NCBI RefSeq assembly: GCF_014235765.1
Contig: NZ_JACMYH010000002.1
Span: 186,001 to 250,000, forward strand
Length of the DNA: 64,000 bases
From: Pseudomonas baltica
GTDB taxonomy: Bacteria; Pseudomonadota; Gammaproteobacteria; Pseudomonadales; Pseudomonadaceae
Direction: 5' to 3'
Positions within the stretch are counted from its first letter, which is position 1. Every line of letters begins with the position of its first letter. Made by a program: the position numbers and the translations under genes. The notes below the pieces were generated by a model. That model did no database searches, was not told where the DNA came from, and was given only the letters and a program-made list of their open reading frames with translations. Below, in pieces: positions 42,812 to 52,888 of this stretch.

Positions 42812-43810
42812 ATGCTCGCTCTTGGCAAACTGCTCGAACTGACCCTGGCCGGCCACGAGCCAACGCAGAAGATCCAGCTGACCACCAAGGGCGTCTGCCT
42901 GCGCTGGCTGGGGGAAGGCGCCCTGGAGGTGCGTCCGCCGGCTGCGACGGACAGCGGCCTCGACCTGCTGCTGTCGGCCGGTGTGCACGGCAATGAAACC
43001 GCGCCCATCGAACTGCTCGACAGCCTGCTGCAGGCCATCGCGCGGGGCCAGCTGATTCCCCGCGCGCGTATCCTGTTCCTGTTCGGCAACCCCGAAGCCA
43101 TGCGCCGGGGTGCGCGCTACATCGAGCGCGACGTCAACCGGCTGTTCAACGGCCGGCATGCCGCTGCCAGTGGCAATGAAGCCTTGCGCGCCTGCGAACT
43201 GGAACGCCTGGCCACGACCTTCTTCAGCCTGCCGCAGCGCACGCGCCTGCATTACGACCTGCACACGGCCATTCGTGGCTCACGGATCGAGCAGTTCGCG
43301 CTGTACCCCTGGAAGCAGGGGCGCGAGCACTCCCGCAAAGAGCTGGTACGCCTGCAGGCGGCAGGCATGCGCGCGGTGTTGCTGCAGAACAAGTCCTCCA
43401 TCACGTTCAGCGCGTTCACCTACGAGCAGCTGGACGCCGAGGCGTTCACTCTGGAACTGGGCAAGGCGAGGCCGTTCGGGCAGAACGCCGAGGTCGATCT
43501 GACGCGTCTGGACGCCAGCCTGCGCGAGCTGATCGAAGGCCGCGAGGCGGACCTCGATCAACCGCTGGTGCAGCTGGAGCTGTTTTCAGTGTCGCGCGAG
43601 GTCATCAAGCACACGGACGCCTTCCGCCTGCACCTGGATGACGACATCGAGAATTTCACCGAGCTGGCGCCGGGCTATCTGCTGGCCGAGGACGGCGCCG
43701 GTCAGCGCTGGGTCGTAGAAGAGCAGGGCGCACGGATCATTTTCCCCAACCCCAAGGTTGCCAATGGCCTGCGCGCCGGCATTCTCATCGTGCCGACTCC
43801 GCAGGACTGA
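42812..43810 (+). CDS. astE: Succinylglutamate desuccinylase
   Basis: Last pathway step: N-succinylglutamate to glutamate and succinate. 332 aa, zinc carboxypeptidase (aspartoacylase) family. Zinc ligands are His and Glu of [11 protein letters not shown] and His of [12 protein letters not shown]; the acid/base Glu is in [11 protein letters not shown]. Ends the operon; convergent with ribH2, three bases apart. Confidence 0.95.
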   Translation: MLALGKLLELTLAGHEPTQKIQLTTKGVCLRWLGEGALEVRPPAATDSGLDLLLSAGVHGNETAPIELLDSLLQAIARGQLIPRARILFLFGNPEAMRRGARYIERDVNRLFNGRHAAASGNEALRACELERLATTFFSLPQRTRLHYDLHTAIRGSRIEQFALYPWKQGREHSRKELVRLQAAGMRAVLLQNKSSITFSAFTYEQLDAEAFTLELGKARPFGQNAEVDLTRLDASLRELIEGREADLDQPLVQLELFSVSREVIKHTDAFRLHLDDDIENFTELAPGYLLAEDGAGQRWVVEEQGARIIFPNPKVANGLRAGILIVPTPQD

Positions 43811-43813
43811 GGC

Positions 43814-44317
43814 TCAGGCGCTTTTCTGCTGCTGCTGCAGGCGACGCAGGGCGCGTACTTTCTGCACGGTATCGGCCACGGTGCGTGCAGCTTCCGCGCC
43901 TTTGTGCAGGAAGTGATTGAAGAAGTAGGTGTGGTGCTGTTCGCCGTCATGGAAGTGATGCGGGGTCAGTACCACCGAGAATACCGGCACTTCGGTTTCC
44001 AGCTGAACCTGCATCAGCGCGCTGACCACCGTCTGGGCGACGAATTCGTGACGGTAGATACCGCCGTCTACCACCAGGGCAGCGCCGACCACGGCGGCGT
44101 AGCGCCCGCTCTTGGCCAGCAGCTTGGCGTGCAGCGGAATTTCGAAGGCGCCGCCGACCTCGTAGAAATCGATGTCGGCTTCCTGATAGCCCAGCACGCG
44201 CATTTCCTCGACGAAGCCTTTGCGGCTCTGATCGACAATATCCTTGTGCCAGCAAGCCTGGACGAAAGCGATCCGTTCGTGGGTGTGGCTTTTGCTGTCA
44301 ATTGCAGTGGGTTGCAT
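43814..44317 (-). CDS. ribH2: 6,7-dimethyl-8-ribityllumazine synthase, type II
   Basis: Condenses the two riboflavin precursors into lumazine. 167 aa, longer and more divergent than the standard RibH; it resembles the decameric type II enzymes of Brucella and rhizobia (FVQACWHKDIVDQSRKGF, VVGAALVVDGGIYRHEFVA, VVLTPHHFHD). Pseudomonads usually have another RibH elsewhere. The start is ATG at 44317 with AGGAG upstream. Controlled by the FMN riboswitch in its leader. Confidence 0.92.
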   Translation of the reverse strand: MQPTAIDSKSHTHERIAFVQACWHKDIVDQSRKGFVEEMRVLGYQEADIDFYEVGGAFEIPLHAKLLAKSGRYAAVVGAALVVDGGIYRHEFVAQTVVSALMQVQLETEVPVFSVVLTPHHFHDGEQHHTYFFNHFLHKGAEAARTVADTVQKVRALRRLQQQQKSA

Positions 44318-44425
44318 CGGTTCACTCCTGTTCAAGAAAAAAACAGGGCATGTGGATCGAAGGGGATCTATGGGTACATGCGCATGGCACGGCCCTGCGT
44401 TGGCCTTTTGAAGGTGTCGCAATCC

Positions 44426-44577
44426 CGTTCTCTCTTCATCCGGACTATGACCGTCGGCCCCGGGATCACACCGGGTCTGCTGACCTTGCAGGCCGTTGCC
44501 GGCTTGCAAGCGCTCGCGGGCTCGGCGCATTGCGCGCCATTACCGCCGGTGGGGAGTTGCACCCCGCCCTGAGAACG
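44426..44577 (-). promoter_or_regulatory. FMN riboswitch (RFN element) upstream of ribH2
   Basis: Read on the minus strand, the closing helix pairs CGTTCTC (44571-44577) with GAGAACG (44426-44432). The hallmark segments ACCGGCGGTAAT, GAGCCCGCGAGCG, CCGACGGTCATAGTCCGGAT and GAAGAGAGAACG are all present. A 7-bp hairpin (44581-44598) lies just before it. Between the aptamer and the gene, a run of seven T (minus strand, 44337-44343) may be part of a terminator. Confidence 0.93.
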
Positions 44578-44718
44578 TTTGCCACCCCAGTGGGTGGCGC
44601 AACTTTTGTAACATATTTGCGGGCGAGCTGAACAGCGCGTGAGCAAATGTTTCGACAAGGCTTGATTCATGGCCCTGCAATCCGCAGTAATAGAAGCTGA
44701 CACGAACCCGAGGCCATC

Positions 44719-45723
44719 ATGTCCATCATCGACCTGCGCAGCGATACCGTTACCCAGCCTACTCCCGCCATGCTGGCGGCCATGCACGCGGCGCCCACCG
44801 GCGATGATGTCTATGGCGAAGACCCGACCGTCAACCGCCTCGAAGCCGAACTGGCAAAACGCCTGGGGTTCGCTGCCGGGCTGTTCGTGCCCAGTGGCAC
44901 CATGAGCAACCTGCTCGGCCTGATGGCGCACTGCGAGCGTGGCGAGGAATACATCGTCGGCCAGCAGGCCCATACCTACAAGTACGAGGGCGGCGGTGCC
45001 GCTGTGCTGGGTTCGATCCAGCCACAACCGCTGGAGTTCCAGGCCGACGGCACGCTGGACCTGGATCAGGTCAGGGCGGCGATCAAGCCCGATGATTTCC
45101 ACTTTGCCCGCACCCGACTGCTGGCGTTGGAAAACACCATGCAAGGCAAGGTGCTGCCGTTGAGTTACCTGGCCCAGGCCCGCGATTTCACTCGCGAGCA
45201 TGGGCTGCAACTGCACCTCGATGGCGCCCGGCTGTACAATGCGGCGGTCAAGCTTGGAGTCGAGGCCGAGCAGATCACCCGCTATTTCGATTCGGTTTCG
45301 GTCTGCCTGTCCAAGGGGCTCGGCGCCCCGGTCGGTTCGGTGCTGTGCGGCAGCCTGGACTACATCGCCAAGGCACGACGATTGCGCAAGATGGTCGGCG
45401 GCGGCATGCGCCAGGCCGGAATCCTCGCCGCCGCCGGCCTGTACGCGCTGGATCATCAGGTGCAGCGCCTGGCCGAGGATCACGCCCACGCCGCGCGTCT
45501 GGCCGAGGGCCTGCTGGCGCTGGGTTACACCGTCGAGGCAGTGCAGACCAACATGGTCTATGTACATCTGGATGGCCGCGCCGGCGCGTTCAAGGACTTC
45601 GCGGCCACCCGCGGTGTCACCGTGAGTGCCGCGCCACGCCTGCGCATGGTCACCCATCTGGACGTGGATGCGGCGCAGATCGAGCAGGTCATCGACGTAT
45701 TCGCCGATTTCGCCCGCACCTGA
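44719..45723 (+). CDS. ltaE: Low-specificity L-threonine aldolase
   Basis: PLP enzyme splitting L-threonine and L-allo-threonine into glycine and acetaldehyde. The 334 aa start [20 protein letters not shown]; the PLP Lys is in [14 protein letters not shown]. Located between ribH2 and alaS, divergent from ribH2. Full length. Confidence 0.94.
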   Translation: MSIIDLRSDTVTQPTPAMLAAMHAAPTGDDVYGEDPTVNRLEAELAKRLGFAAGLFVPSGTMSNLLGLMAHCERGEEYIVGQQAHTYKYEGGGAAVLGSIQPQPLEFQADGTLDLDQVRAAIKPDDFHFARTRLLALENTMQGKVLPLSYLAQARDFTREHGLQLHLDGARLYNAAVKLGVEAEQITRYFDSVSVCLSKGLGAPVGSVLCGSLDYIAKARRLRKMVGGGMRQAGILAAAGLYALDHQVQRLAEDHAHAARLAEGLLALGYTVEAVQTNMVYVHLDGRAGAFKDFAATRGVTVSAAPRLRMVTHLDVDAAQIEQVIDVFADFART

Positions 45724-45788
45724 GCGTTCTGCTGTCCAATTGAGTGGGCCAATCGTATAAACACGCTGTACCCCGGCCGCAGGGCCTA

Positions 45789-45794
45789 TATAAT
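45789..45794 (+). promoter_or_regulatory. Candidate -10 box for alaS
   Basis: Perfect TATAAT 75 bases before the alaS start. The -35 position (CTGTAC) is poor. Confidence 0.45.
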
Positions 45795-45868
45795 GCGGCC
45801 CTTTGCCGTCGCACCGCCTGCCGGGCGTGCGCACTGGCCTCTGGCCGCAGCCTGTCGTGGAAGAACCT

Positions 45869-48493
45869 ATGAAAAGCGCAGAAATCCGTGAAGCCTTCCT
45901 TCGCTTCTTCGAGGAGCAAGGCCATACCCGAGTCGCCTCCAGCTCCCTGATCCCGGGCAACGACCCGACCCTGCTGTTCACCAACGCGGGGATGAACCAG
46001 TTCAAGGACTGCTTCCTGGGCCAGGAAAAGCGGGCCTACACCCGTGCCGTAAGCAGCCAGAAGTGCGTGCGTGCCGGTGGCAAGCACAACGACCTGGAAA
46101 ACGTCGGCTATACCGCCCGCCACCACACCTTTTTCGAGATGCTCGGCAACTTCAGCTTCGGCGACTATTTCAAGCGCGACGCGATCACCTACGCCTGGAC
46201 CTTCCTGACCTCCGAGCTGTGGCTGAACCTGCCCAAGGAAAAACTCTGGGTCACGGTCTACGCCAGCGATGACGAAGCCTACGATATCTGGACCAAAGAG
46301 ATCGGCGTGCCGGCCGAGCGCATGGTCCGCATCGGCGACAACAAGGGCGCGCCCTATGCGTCCGACAACTTCTGGACCATGGGCGACACCGGCCCGTGCG
46401 GCCCCTGCACCGAGATCTTCTACGATCACGGTGCCGACATCTGGGGTGGCCCACCCGGCTCGCCCGAGGAAGACGGCGACCGCTACATCGAGATCTGGAA
46501 CAACGTGTTCATGCAGTTCAACCGCACCGCCGATGGGGTGTTGCATCCCTTGCCGGCGCCGTCGGTGGACACCGGCATGGGCCTGGAACGGGTCAGCGCG
46601 GTGCTGCAGCATGTCAATTCCAACTATGAAATCGACCTGTTCCAGAGCCTGCTCGACGCATCGGCCAGCGCCATCGGTTGCGCCAACCAGGGCCAGGCGT
46701 CACTCAAGGTCGTGGCCGACCACATCCGTTCCTGCGGCTTCCTGATCGCCGACGGCGTACTGCCGTCCAACGAAGGCCGTGGCTACGTGCTGCGCCGCAT
46801 CATTCGCCGCGCCTGCCGTCACGGCAACAAGCTGGGTGCCCAGGGCAGCTTCTTCTACCAGATCGTCGCTGCGCTGGTCGCCGAGATGGGCGATGCCTTC
46901 CCCGAACTCAAGGGCCAGCAGGCGCACATCGAACGCGTGCTCAAGGCCGAGGAAGAGCAGTTCGCCAAGACGTTGGAGCAGGGCCTGAAGATCCTCGAGC
47001 AGGATCTGGCCGAGCTCAAGGGCAGCGTCGTTCCAGGTGATGTGGTGTTCAAGCTGTACGACACCTACGGCTTTCCGATGGACCTGACCGGCGATATCGC
47101 CCGCGAGCGCGAGCTCACCCTGGACGAAGCCGGCTTCGAGCGCGAGATGAACGCCCAGCGCGAACGCGCCCGTTCCGCCAGCTCGTTCGGCATGGACTAC
47201 AACAGCCTGATCAAGGTCGACGTTCCGACCGTGTTCCTGGGTTACGACGCCACCCACGGCAACGGCAAGGTGGTTGCGCTGTACAAGGACGGTGTCGCCG
47301 TCGACGTGCTCAAGGAAGGCGAGGAGGGCGTGGTGATCCTCGACCAGACGCCGTTCTACGGCGAGTCCGGTGGCCAGGTCGGTGACCGTGGCTACCTGCT
47401 GGCCGGCGGTTCGCGCTTCGATGTGCGCGACACCACCAAGACCAGCGGCGCCTTCCTGCACCATGGCGTGGCCGTATTGAGCGATCTGGCGGTCGGTGCC
47501 GAGGTCAGTGCCGTGGTCGACCAGACCCTGCAACAGGCCACCGGCCTGAACCACTCCGCCACCCACTTGCTGCACGCCGCCCTGCGCCAGGTGCTGGGCG
47601 ATCACGTACAGCAGAAAGGCTCGCTGGTCGACAGTCAGCGCCTGCGCTTCGACTTCAGCCACTTCGAGTCGATCAAGCCCGAGCAGATCAAGGCCCTGGA
47701 AGACATCGTCAACGCCGAGATTCGCAAGAACACCCCGGTGCAGACCGAAGAGATGCCGATCGACGAGGCGCGCCAGAAGGGCGCCATGGCCCTGTTCGGC
47801 GAGAAGTACGGCGACACCGTGCGCGTGCTGACCATGGGTGGCGACTTCTCGGTGGAGCTGTGCGGGGGCATCCATGCCAAGCGCACCGGTGACATCGGCC
47901 TGCTGAAAATCACCAGCGAAGGTGGCGTCGCCTCGGGCGTGCGCCGCATCGAAGCGGTAACCGGCGCGACCGCCTTGAACTACCTGAACCAGGCCGAAGA
48001 GCAGCTCAAGGAAGCCGCGCAACTGGTCAAGGGCAGCCGCGACAACCTGATCGACAAGCTGGCGGCCGTGATCGAACGCAACCGCGCCCTGGAGAAGCAG
48101 CTGGAACAGTTGCAGGCCAAGGCCGCCAGCGCCGCTGGCGACGACCTTTCTTCCTCGGCGGTCGAGGTCAAGGGCGTGAAGGTGCTGGCCGCGCGCATCG
48201 ACGGTCAGGACGGCAAGGCGCTGCTGGCGCTGGTCGACCAGTTGAAGAACAAGCTGGGCCAGGCCGTCATCCTGCTTGGCGGCGTGCACGACGACAAGGT
48301 CGTGCTGGTGTCCGGGGTGACCAAGGAGCTGACGGCCCGGCTCAAGGCCGGCGACCTGATGAAACAGGCCGCGACGGCCGTCGGTGGCAAGGGCGGTGGT
48401 CGCCCGGACATGGCTCAGGGTGGCGGCATCGATGCCAGCGCCCTGGACGCTGCGCTGGCCCTGGCCGTGCCTTTCGTCGAACACGCGATCTGA
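45869..48493 (+). CDS. alaS: Alanyl-tRNA synthetase
   Basis: Charges tRNA-Ala and edits mis-charged Ser/Gly. 874 aa: class II aminoacylation core ([31 protein letters not shown]), then the editing domain with HSATHLL and [11 protein letters not shown] zinc ligands, then the C-Ala domain. The ATG at 45869 gives the family start [19 protein letters not shown]. Confidence 0.97.
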   Translation: MKSAEIREAFLRFFEEQGHTRVASSSLIPGNDPTLLFTNAGMNQFKDCFLGQEKRAYTRAVSSQKCVRAGGKHNDLENVGYTARHHTFFEMLGNFSFGDYFKRDAITYAWTFLTSELWLNLPKEKLWVTVYASDDEAYDIWTKEIGVPAERMVRIGDNKGAPYASDNFWTMGDTGPCGPCTEIFYDHGADIWGGPPGSPEEDGDRYIEIWNNVFMQFNRTADGVLHPLPAPSVDTGMGLERVSAVLQHVNSNYEIDLFQSLLDASASAIGCANQGQASLKVVADHIRSCGFLIADGVLPSNEGRGYVLRRIIRRACRHGNKLGAQGSFFYQIVAALVAEMGDAFPELKGQQAHIERVLKAEEEQFAKTLEQGLKILEQDLAELKGSVVPGDVVFKLYDTYGFPMDLTGDIARERELTLDEAGFEREMNAQRERARSASSFGMDYNSLIKVDVPTVFLGYDATHGNGKVVALYKDGVAVDVLKEGEEGVVILDQTPFYGESGGQVGDRGYLLAGGSRFDVRDTTKTSGAFLHHGVAVLSDLAVGAEVSAVVDQTLQQATGLNHSATHLLHAALRQVLGDHVQQKGSLVDSQRLRFDFSHFESIKPEQIKALEDIVNAEIRKNTPVQTEEMPIDEARQKGAMALFGEKYGDTVRVLTMGGDFSVELCGGIHAKRTGDIGLLKITSEGGVASGVRRIEAVTGATALNYLNQAEEQLKEAAQLVKGSRDNLIDKLAAVIERNRALEKQLEQLQAKAASAAGDDLSSSAVEVKGVKVLAARIDGQDGKALLALVDQLKNKLGQAVILLGGVHDDKVVLVSGVTKELTARLKAGDLMKQAATAVGGKGGGRPDMAQGGGIDASALDAALALAVPFVEHAI

Positions 48494-48579
48494 TTCAACC
48501 CTCGCAGGGCTCGTGCTGTGCACGGCGAGCCCGGTGTTGTATTTAATGGGCGCCCTTCACGGGCTGAGGCGGCTTTGAA

Positions 48580-49812
48580 ATGGCTTTGATCGTACAGAAA
48601 TTTGGCGGCACCTCGGTTGGCACTGTCGAACGTATCGAACAGGTTGCCGACAAGGTGAAGAAATTCCACGATGCCGGCGATGACCTGGTGGTCGTGCTTT
48701 CGGCCATGAGTGGCGAGACCAATCGCCTGATTTCGCTGGCCAAGCAGATCAGCGACCAGCCGGTACCTCGCGAACTGGACGTGATTGTCTCGACCGGCGA
48801 GCAGGTGACCATTGCGCTGTTGGCCATGGCGCTGATCAAGCGCGGCGTGGATGCGGTGTCGTACACCGGCAACCAGGTGCGCATTCTGACCGACAGCGCG
48901 CACAACAAGGCGCGCATCCTGCAGATCGACGACCAGAAGATCCGCGCCGACCTCAAGGCCGGCCGGGTGGTGGTGGTGGCAGGTTTTCAGGGGGTCGACG
49001 AAAGCGGCAACATCACCACCCTGGGTCGTGGTGGTTCGGACACCACCGGCGTCGCCCTGGCGGCCGCGCTGAAGGCCGACGAGTGCCAGATCTACACCGA
49101 CGTCGATGGTGTCTACACCACCGACCCTCGCGTGGTTGCCCAGGCCCGGCGCCTGGACAAGATCACCTTCGAGGAAATGCTCGAAATGGCCAGTCTCGGT
49201 TCCAAGGTGCTGCAGATCCGTGCGGTGGAATTCGCCGGCAAGTACAACGTCCCGCTGCGCGTCCTGCACAGCTTCCAGGAGGGTCCGGGTACCCTCATTA
49301 CCATTGATGAAGAGGAATCCATGGAACAGCCGATCATTTCCGGCATCGCCTTCAACCGCGATGAGGCCAAGCTGACCATCCGTGGCGTGCCAGACACCCC
49401 CGGCGTGGCCTTCAAGATCCTCGGCCCGATCAGCGCGGCCAACATCGAAGTCGACATGATCGTGCAGAATGTCTCTCACGATAACACCACCGACTTCACC
49501 TTCACCGTGCACCGCAACGACTATCAGGCGGCCCTGGCCGTGCTGGAACAGACCGCCAGCGAGATCGGTGCGCGGCAGGTGGTCGGCGATGCCAAGATCG
49601 CCAAGGTGTCGATCGTCGGTGTCGGCATGCGCTCGCACGCCGGCGTCGCCAGCCGCATGTTCGAAGCCCTGGCCAAGGAAAGCATCAACATCCAGATGAT
49701 CTCCACTTCCGAGATCAAGGTCTCTGTGGTCATCGAGGAAAAGTACCTGGAGCTGGCCGTGCGCGCGCTGCACACGGCCTTCGAGCTCGATGCCGCCCGA
49801 CAGGGTGAGTAA
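48580..49812 (+). CDS. lysC: Aspartate kinase
   Basis: Phosphorylates aspartate, the first step to lysine, threonine and methionine. 410 aa: kinase domain with KFGGTSVG (7-14), TTLGRGGSDTTGVALAAAL, then two ACT domains at the C-terminus for lysine/threonine feedback. An internal ATG at 49321 with GAAGAGGA upstream could start a separate regulatory subunit. Confidence 0.96.
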   Translation: MALIVQKFGGTSVGTVERIEQVADKVKKFHDAGDDLVVVLSAMSGETNRLISLAKQISDQPVPRELDVIVSTGEQVTIALLAMALIKRGVDAVSYTGNQVRILTDSAHNKARILQIDDQKIRADLKAGRVVVVAGFQGVDESGNITTLGRGGSDTTGVALAAALKADECQIYTDVDGVYTTDPRVVAQARRLDKITFEEMLEMASLGSKVLQIRAVEFAGKYNVPLRVLHSFQEGPGTLITIDEEESMEQPIISGIAFNRDEAKLTIRGVPDTPGVAFKILGPISAANIEVDMIVQNVSHDNTTDFTFTVHRNDYQAALAVLEQTASEIGARQVVGDAKIAKVSIVGVGMRSHAGVASRMFEALAKESINIQMISTSEIKVSVVIEEKYLELAVRALHTAFELDAARQGE

Positions 49813-49824
49813 CAGGCAGTGAGA

Positions 49825-49858
49825 GAAGGGCGCGGCTAACCGCGCCCTTCTTTGTTTT
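49825..49858 (+). terminator. Intrinsic terminator of lysC
   Basis: 11-bp perfect stem GAAGGGCGCGG / CCGCGCCCTTC with a CTAA loop, followed by TTTGTTTT. Confidence 0.93.
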
Positions 49859-49947
49859 CGGGCTATGTCCATGGCTTTCCCACCATGGGTTCGTGCCCTT
49901 GTTTGCAGACTGTGTTGTCCCTGAAATGAAAGCGTAAGGAGAAAGGT

Positions 49948-50136
49948 ATGCTGATTCTGACTCGCCGGTGCGCGGAAAGCCTGATCATTGGCGACGGCGA
50001 AATCACCATCACGGTGCTTGGAGTGAAAGGTGGCCAGGTACGAATCGGGGTGAATGCACCCAAGGAAGTGGCCGTCCACCGCGAAGAAATCTACCTGCGG
50101 ATCAAGAAAGAGAAGGACGACGAACCAAGCCATTAA
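49948..50136 (+). CDS. csrA: Carbon storage regulator CsrA/RsmA
   Basis: 62-aa RNA-binding dimer that binds GGA motifs and represses or stabilises mRNAs for secondary metabolism, motility and virulence. Starts [43 protein letters not shown] is the core, with the RNA-binding Arg of VHREE. AGGAGAAAGGT precedes the ATG. The lysC-csrA-tRNA-Ser order is usual for the genus. Confidence 0.96.
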   Translation: MLILTRRCAESLIIGDGEITITVLGVKGGQVRIGVNAPKEVAVHREEIYLRIKKEKDDEPSH

Positions 50137-50155
50137 TTTTTATCGTTTTTTATGT

Positions 50156-50184
50156 TTGCAAACGGGGAAGAAGGTGGTTAATAT
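50156..50184 (+). promoter_or_regulatory. Sigma-70 promoter of tRNA-Ser
   Basis: TTGCAA (50156-50161), 17-base spacer, TAATAT (50179-50184), 14 bases before the tRNA. Confidence 0.75.
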
Positions 50185-50198
50185 ACGCCCCGTGTTGC

Positions 50199-50289
50199 GG
50201 AGAGCTGGCCGAGTGGCCGAAGGCGCTCCCCTGCTAAGGGAGTACACCTCAAAAGGGTGTCGGGGGTTCGAATCCCCCGTTCTCCGCCA
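50199..50289 (+). tRNA. tRNA-Ser (anticodon GCT)
   Basis: 91 bases with the long variable arm of class II tRNAs. Acceptor GGAGAGC pairs with GTTCTCC; anticodon loop CTGCTAA; encoded CCA. Confidence 0.97.
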
Positions 50290-50353
50290 TTATTTGCGTA
50301 GTACGTTGAACCTGGCTTTTTTCGTAAGTTGTTGAAATTACTGAAAAAAGTGC

Positions 50354-50381
50354 TTTACAAAAGAATTCGACGGCCTATAAT
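50354..50381 (+). promoter_or_regulatory. Sigma-70 promoter of the tRNA-Arg pair
   Basis: TTTACA (50354-50359), 16-base spacer, perfect TATAAT (50376-50381), 14 bases before tRNA-Arg copy 1. Confidence 0.78.
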
Positions 50382-50395
50382 GCGCGGCAACAAAT

Positions 50396-50472
50396 GCACT
50401 CGTAGCTCAGCTGGATAGAGTACTCGGCTACGAACCGAGCGGTCACAGGTTCGAATCCTGTCGAGTGCACCA
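50396..50472 (+). tRNA. tRNA-Arg (anticodon ACG), copy 1
   Basis: 77 bases; acceptor GCACTCG / CGAGTGC; anticodon loop CTACGAA, where A34 is normally edited to inosine; CCA encoded. Confidence 0.97.
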
Positions 50473-50548
50473 ATCAAGAAGTTGTTTTCAGCAATGTCTG
50501 CAGCTTCTGTTTCAACCAGTGGTAGCCTGGTCCAACAAAATACCACCT

Positions 50549-50625
50549 GCACTCGTAGCTCAGCTGGATAGAGTACTCGGCTACGAACCGAGCGGTCACA
50601 GGTTCGAATCCTGTCGAGTGCACCA
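50549..50625 (+). tRNA. tRNA-Arg (anticodon ACG), copy 2
   Basis: Identical to copy 1; starts 153 bases later in the same transcript. Confidence 0.97.
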
Positions 50626-50633
50626 TACAAGTG

Positions 50634-50661
50634 AAAAGCCCGCATTTATTGCGGGCTTTTT
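50634..50661. terminator. Bidirectional terminator between tRNA-Arg and the DUF4124-like gene
   Basis: 11-bp stem AAAAGCCCGCA / TGCGGGCTTTT with a five-base loop. T runs follow on either strand, so it can end both convergent transcripts. The minus-strand stop codon falls inside it. Confidence 0.9.
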
Positions 50662-51065
50662 GCTTTCCGCGTTTTGAGTTTTTTGGACGGTGGCGTCTGC
50701 TCCCCGGCCAGATACCTGGGTTTTCGCTTTTTCTTCGAACGGCTGGCTTTTTTCGTTGCCGACTGCGGCGCCGCGGCTGGCGCAGCCAGGGGCGTGCGCG
50801 TTCCGTCTTCGACGATGGTCACCGACAGAGGGCGGGGCGCAGCCTTGCGCGCCATGGGTTTTCTTCCGGACGAGGGATTCAGCGCGCGCTGATAGGCCCA
50901 GGGCTGGGTTTCGGGGCAGTTCGAGTGGGTGAACGTGATGTGGCCCTGAGGGCCGTGGCAGCGTTGCACCACGGCAGCGTTGGCCGAGTGATGGGCCGCC
51001 AAGGCCAGCAGCAAAAGAGTGGAGGAGGGTATGCGCACCGGTGTTCGTCCTTGGTTGCGGTTCAT
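50646..51065 (-). CDS. DUF4124-like exported small protein
   Basis: 139 aa from the ATG at 51065, which is favoured because it gives a signal peptide (STLLLLALAAHHSANAA). The next segment, VVQRCHGPQGHITFTHSNCP, has the two-Cys look of DUF4124. The remainder is a basic, Lys/Ala/Pro-rich tail that may touch envelope or nucleic acid. Function unknown. Its stop lies inside the shared terminator hairpin. Confidence 0.72.
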   Translation of the reverse strand: MNRNQGRTPVRIPSSTLLLLALAAHHSANAAVVQRCHGPQGHITFTHSNCPETQPWAYQRALNPSSGRKPMARKAAPRPLSVTIVEDGTRTPLAAPAAAPQSATKKASRSKKKRKPRYLAGEQTPPSKKLKTRKAKSPQ

Positions 51066-51361
51066 GTCGTCCTGCAGCCTAGCCACGACTGTCGTTGCAC
51101 GCATTGTGCTTTGTTTACCGAATGCGTCGTCCCACCCCCGTACTGCGCGAACATCGAGCGCCGCACGCAAGCAGTTGTTTCACCCAGTTTTTTTCACTAT
51201 GAATCCGTACAAGTTGTGTATGATTGCGCCCGTCAGCCCCGCCGGGGCTTTGGAAAATTTCCATGGACTTACCCAGTAGTTACTCGCTGAAGCTGTATAC
51301 CAATCAAGAATCGACTGATTGATTCTCCCGGCGTGCCCACTGCTGGGAGTGGAGTTCGCCT
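51066..51361. other. mgtE upstream region with structured leader
   Basis: TATGAT at 51219-51224 is a possible -10. Further on are the hairpins AGCCCC-GCC-GGGGCT (51235-51249) and CTCCC...GGGAG (about 51325-51349). The second overlaps the mgtE ribosome site (GGGAGTGGAG). No known riboswitch family was recognised. Confidence 0.4.
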
Positions 51362-52810
51362 ATGTCTGAAGTAGAAGCAAAGAAAACGCAAGAAAGCCTG
51401 CAGGATCGCCTGGCCCAGGTCGTCGACCTGTTGCAGCGCCAGCGTATCGTCGAAAGTCTGGCTCACCGCCAGGAAGGCCAGCACAACGAGCTGGTCGAGA
51501 ATCTGGTTCACCGGCAGAACCTGGTCGAGTTGCAGCGCAAGCTCGATGATCTTCACTCCGCCGACGTCGCCTACATACTCGAAGCCTTGCCCCTGGAAGA
51601 ACGTCTGACGGTCTGGCAGTTGGTCAAGGCCGAGCGTGATGGCGATATTCTTCTGGAAGTGTCCGACTCGGTGCGCGAGACGCTGCTCGCGGACATGGAT
51701 GACCACGAGATTCTCGCTGCGGCCAAGGAAATGGACGCCGACGAGCTCGCCGACCTGGCCTCCGAACTGCCGCGCGACGTGGTTCACGAGCTCATGGAAA
51801 CCCTCGACGCACAGCAGCGCGAGCGCGTGCGTTCGGCCCTCAGCTACGAGGACGAACAGGTCGGCGCGCTGATGGACTTCGAGATGGTCACCATCCGCGA
51901 AGACGTCAGCCTGGAAGTGGTGCTGCGCTACCTGCGCCGTCTCAAGGAGCTGCCGGGCCACACCGACAAACTGTTCGTGGTCGACTCCGACGGCATTCTC
52001 AAGGGCGTACTGCCGATCAAGCGCCTGCTGGTCAACGACCCGGACAAGCAAGTGGCCGATATCATGGCCAGCGACACCGTGAGTTTCCATCCCGATGAAG
52101 ACGGCTACGAAGCGGCGCAGGCGTTCGAGCGTTACGACCTGATCTCTGCGCCGGTGGTGGACAAGCACGGCAAGCTCATCGGCCGCTTGACCATCGACGT
52201 GATGGTCGACCTGATTCGTGAAGAAAGCGAAAGCGAAGCGCTGCGCACCGCCGGTCTGCGCGAGGAAGAGGATATCTTTGCCTCGGTATGGCGTTCGCTG
52301 CGCAACCGCTGGTCATGGCTGGCGATCAACCTGATCACGGCGTTCATGGCGTCGCGGGTGATCGGCCTGTTCGAGGGCTCGATCGAGAAGCTGGTGGCCC
52401 TGGCCGCGCTGATGCCGATCGTGGCCGGTATCGGCGGCAACTCTGGCAACCAGACCATTACCATGATCGTGCGGGCCATGGCCCTCGACCAGGTCAGCCA
52501 TGGCAACGGCAACACCAAGCGGCTGATGCGCAAGGAGCTGGGCGTGGCGCTGGTCAACGGCGTGGTCTGGGGCGGTGTGATCGGGGTGGTGGCGTATCTG
52601 CTGTATGGCAGCTGGTCGCTGGGCGTGGTGATGACCGCGGCGATGACCCTGAACCTGCTGCTTGCCGCGTTCATGGGGGTGTCTATTCCGATGGCCCTGG
52701 CCAGGTTCGGGCGCGATCCGGCGATGGGCGCCAGCGTGATGATCACCGCTGTCACCGACAGCGGCGGGTTCTTCATCTTCCTTGGCCTGGCCACTGTGTT
52801 CCTGATGTAG
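51362..52810 (+). CDS. mgtE: MgtE-family magnesium transporter
   Basis: Mg2+-gated Mg2+ channel of the inner membrane. 482 aa: N-terminal helical domain (about 40-150), two CBS domains (about 165-290, DFEMVTIREDVSLEVVLRYL and VADIMASDTVSFHPDEDGYE), then five C-terminal membrane helices with the pore motif MPIVAGIGGNSGNQT. All parts present. Confidence 0.95.
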   Translation: MSEVEAKKTQESLQDRLAQVVDLLQRQRIVESLAHRQEGQHNELVENLVHRQNLVELQRKLDDLHSADVAYILEALPLEERLTVWQLVKAERDGDILLEVSDSVRETLLADMDDHEILAAAKEMDADELADLASELPRDVVHELMETLDAQQRERVRSALSYEDEQVGALMDFEMVTIREDVSLEVVLRYLRRLKELPGHTDKLFVVDSDGILKGVLPIKRLLVNDPDKQVADIMASDTVSFHPDEDGYEAAQAFERYDLISAPVVDKHGKLIGRLTIDVMVDLIREESESEALRTAGLREEEDIFASVWRSLRNRWSWLAINLITAFMASRVIGLFEGSIEKLVALAALMPIVAGIGGNSGNQTITMIVRAMALDQVSHGNGNTKRLMRKELGVALVNGVVWGGVIGVVAYLLYGSWSLGVVMTAAMTLNLLLAAFMGVSIPMALARFGRDPAMGASVMITAVTDSGGFFIFLGLATVFLM

Positions 52811-52888
52811 CGAGCTGCAGCGACGTGCCTCGACAGCCGGTTTTCATTCGCCGGCGAGGGCGTCGCGCAGCGGTTCATGGCAGGCGGT

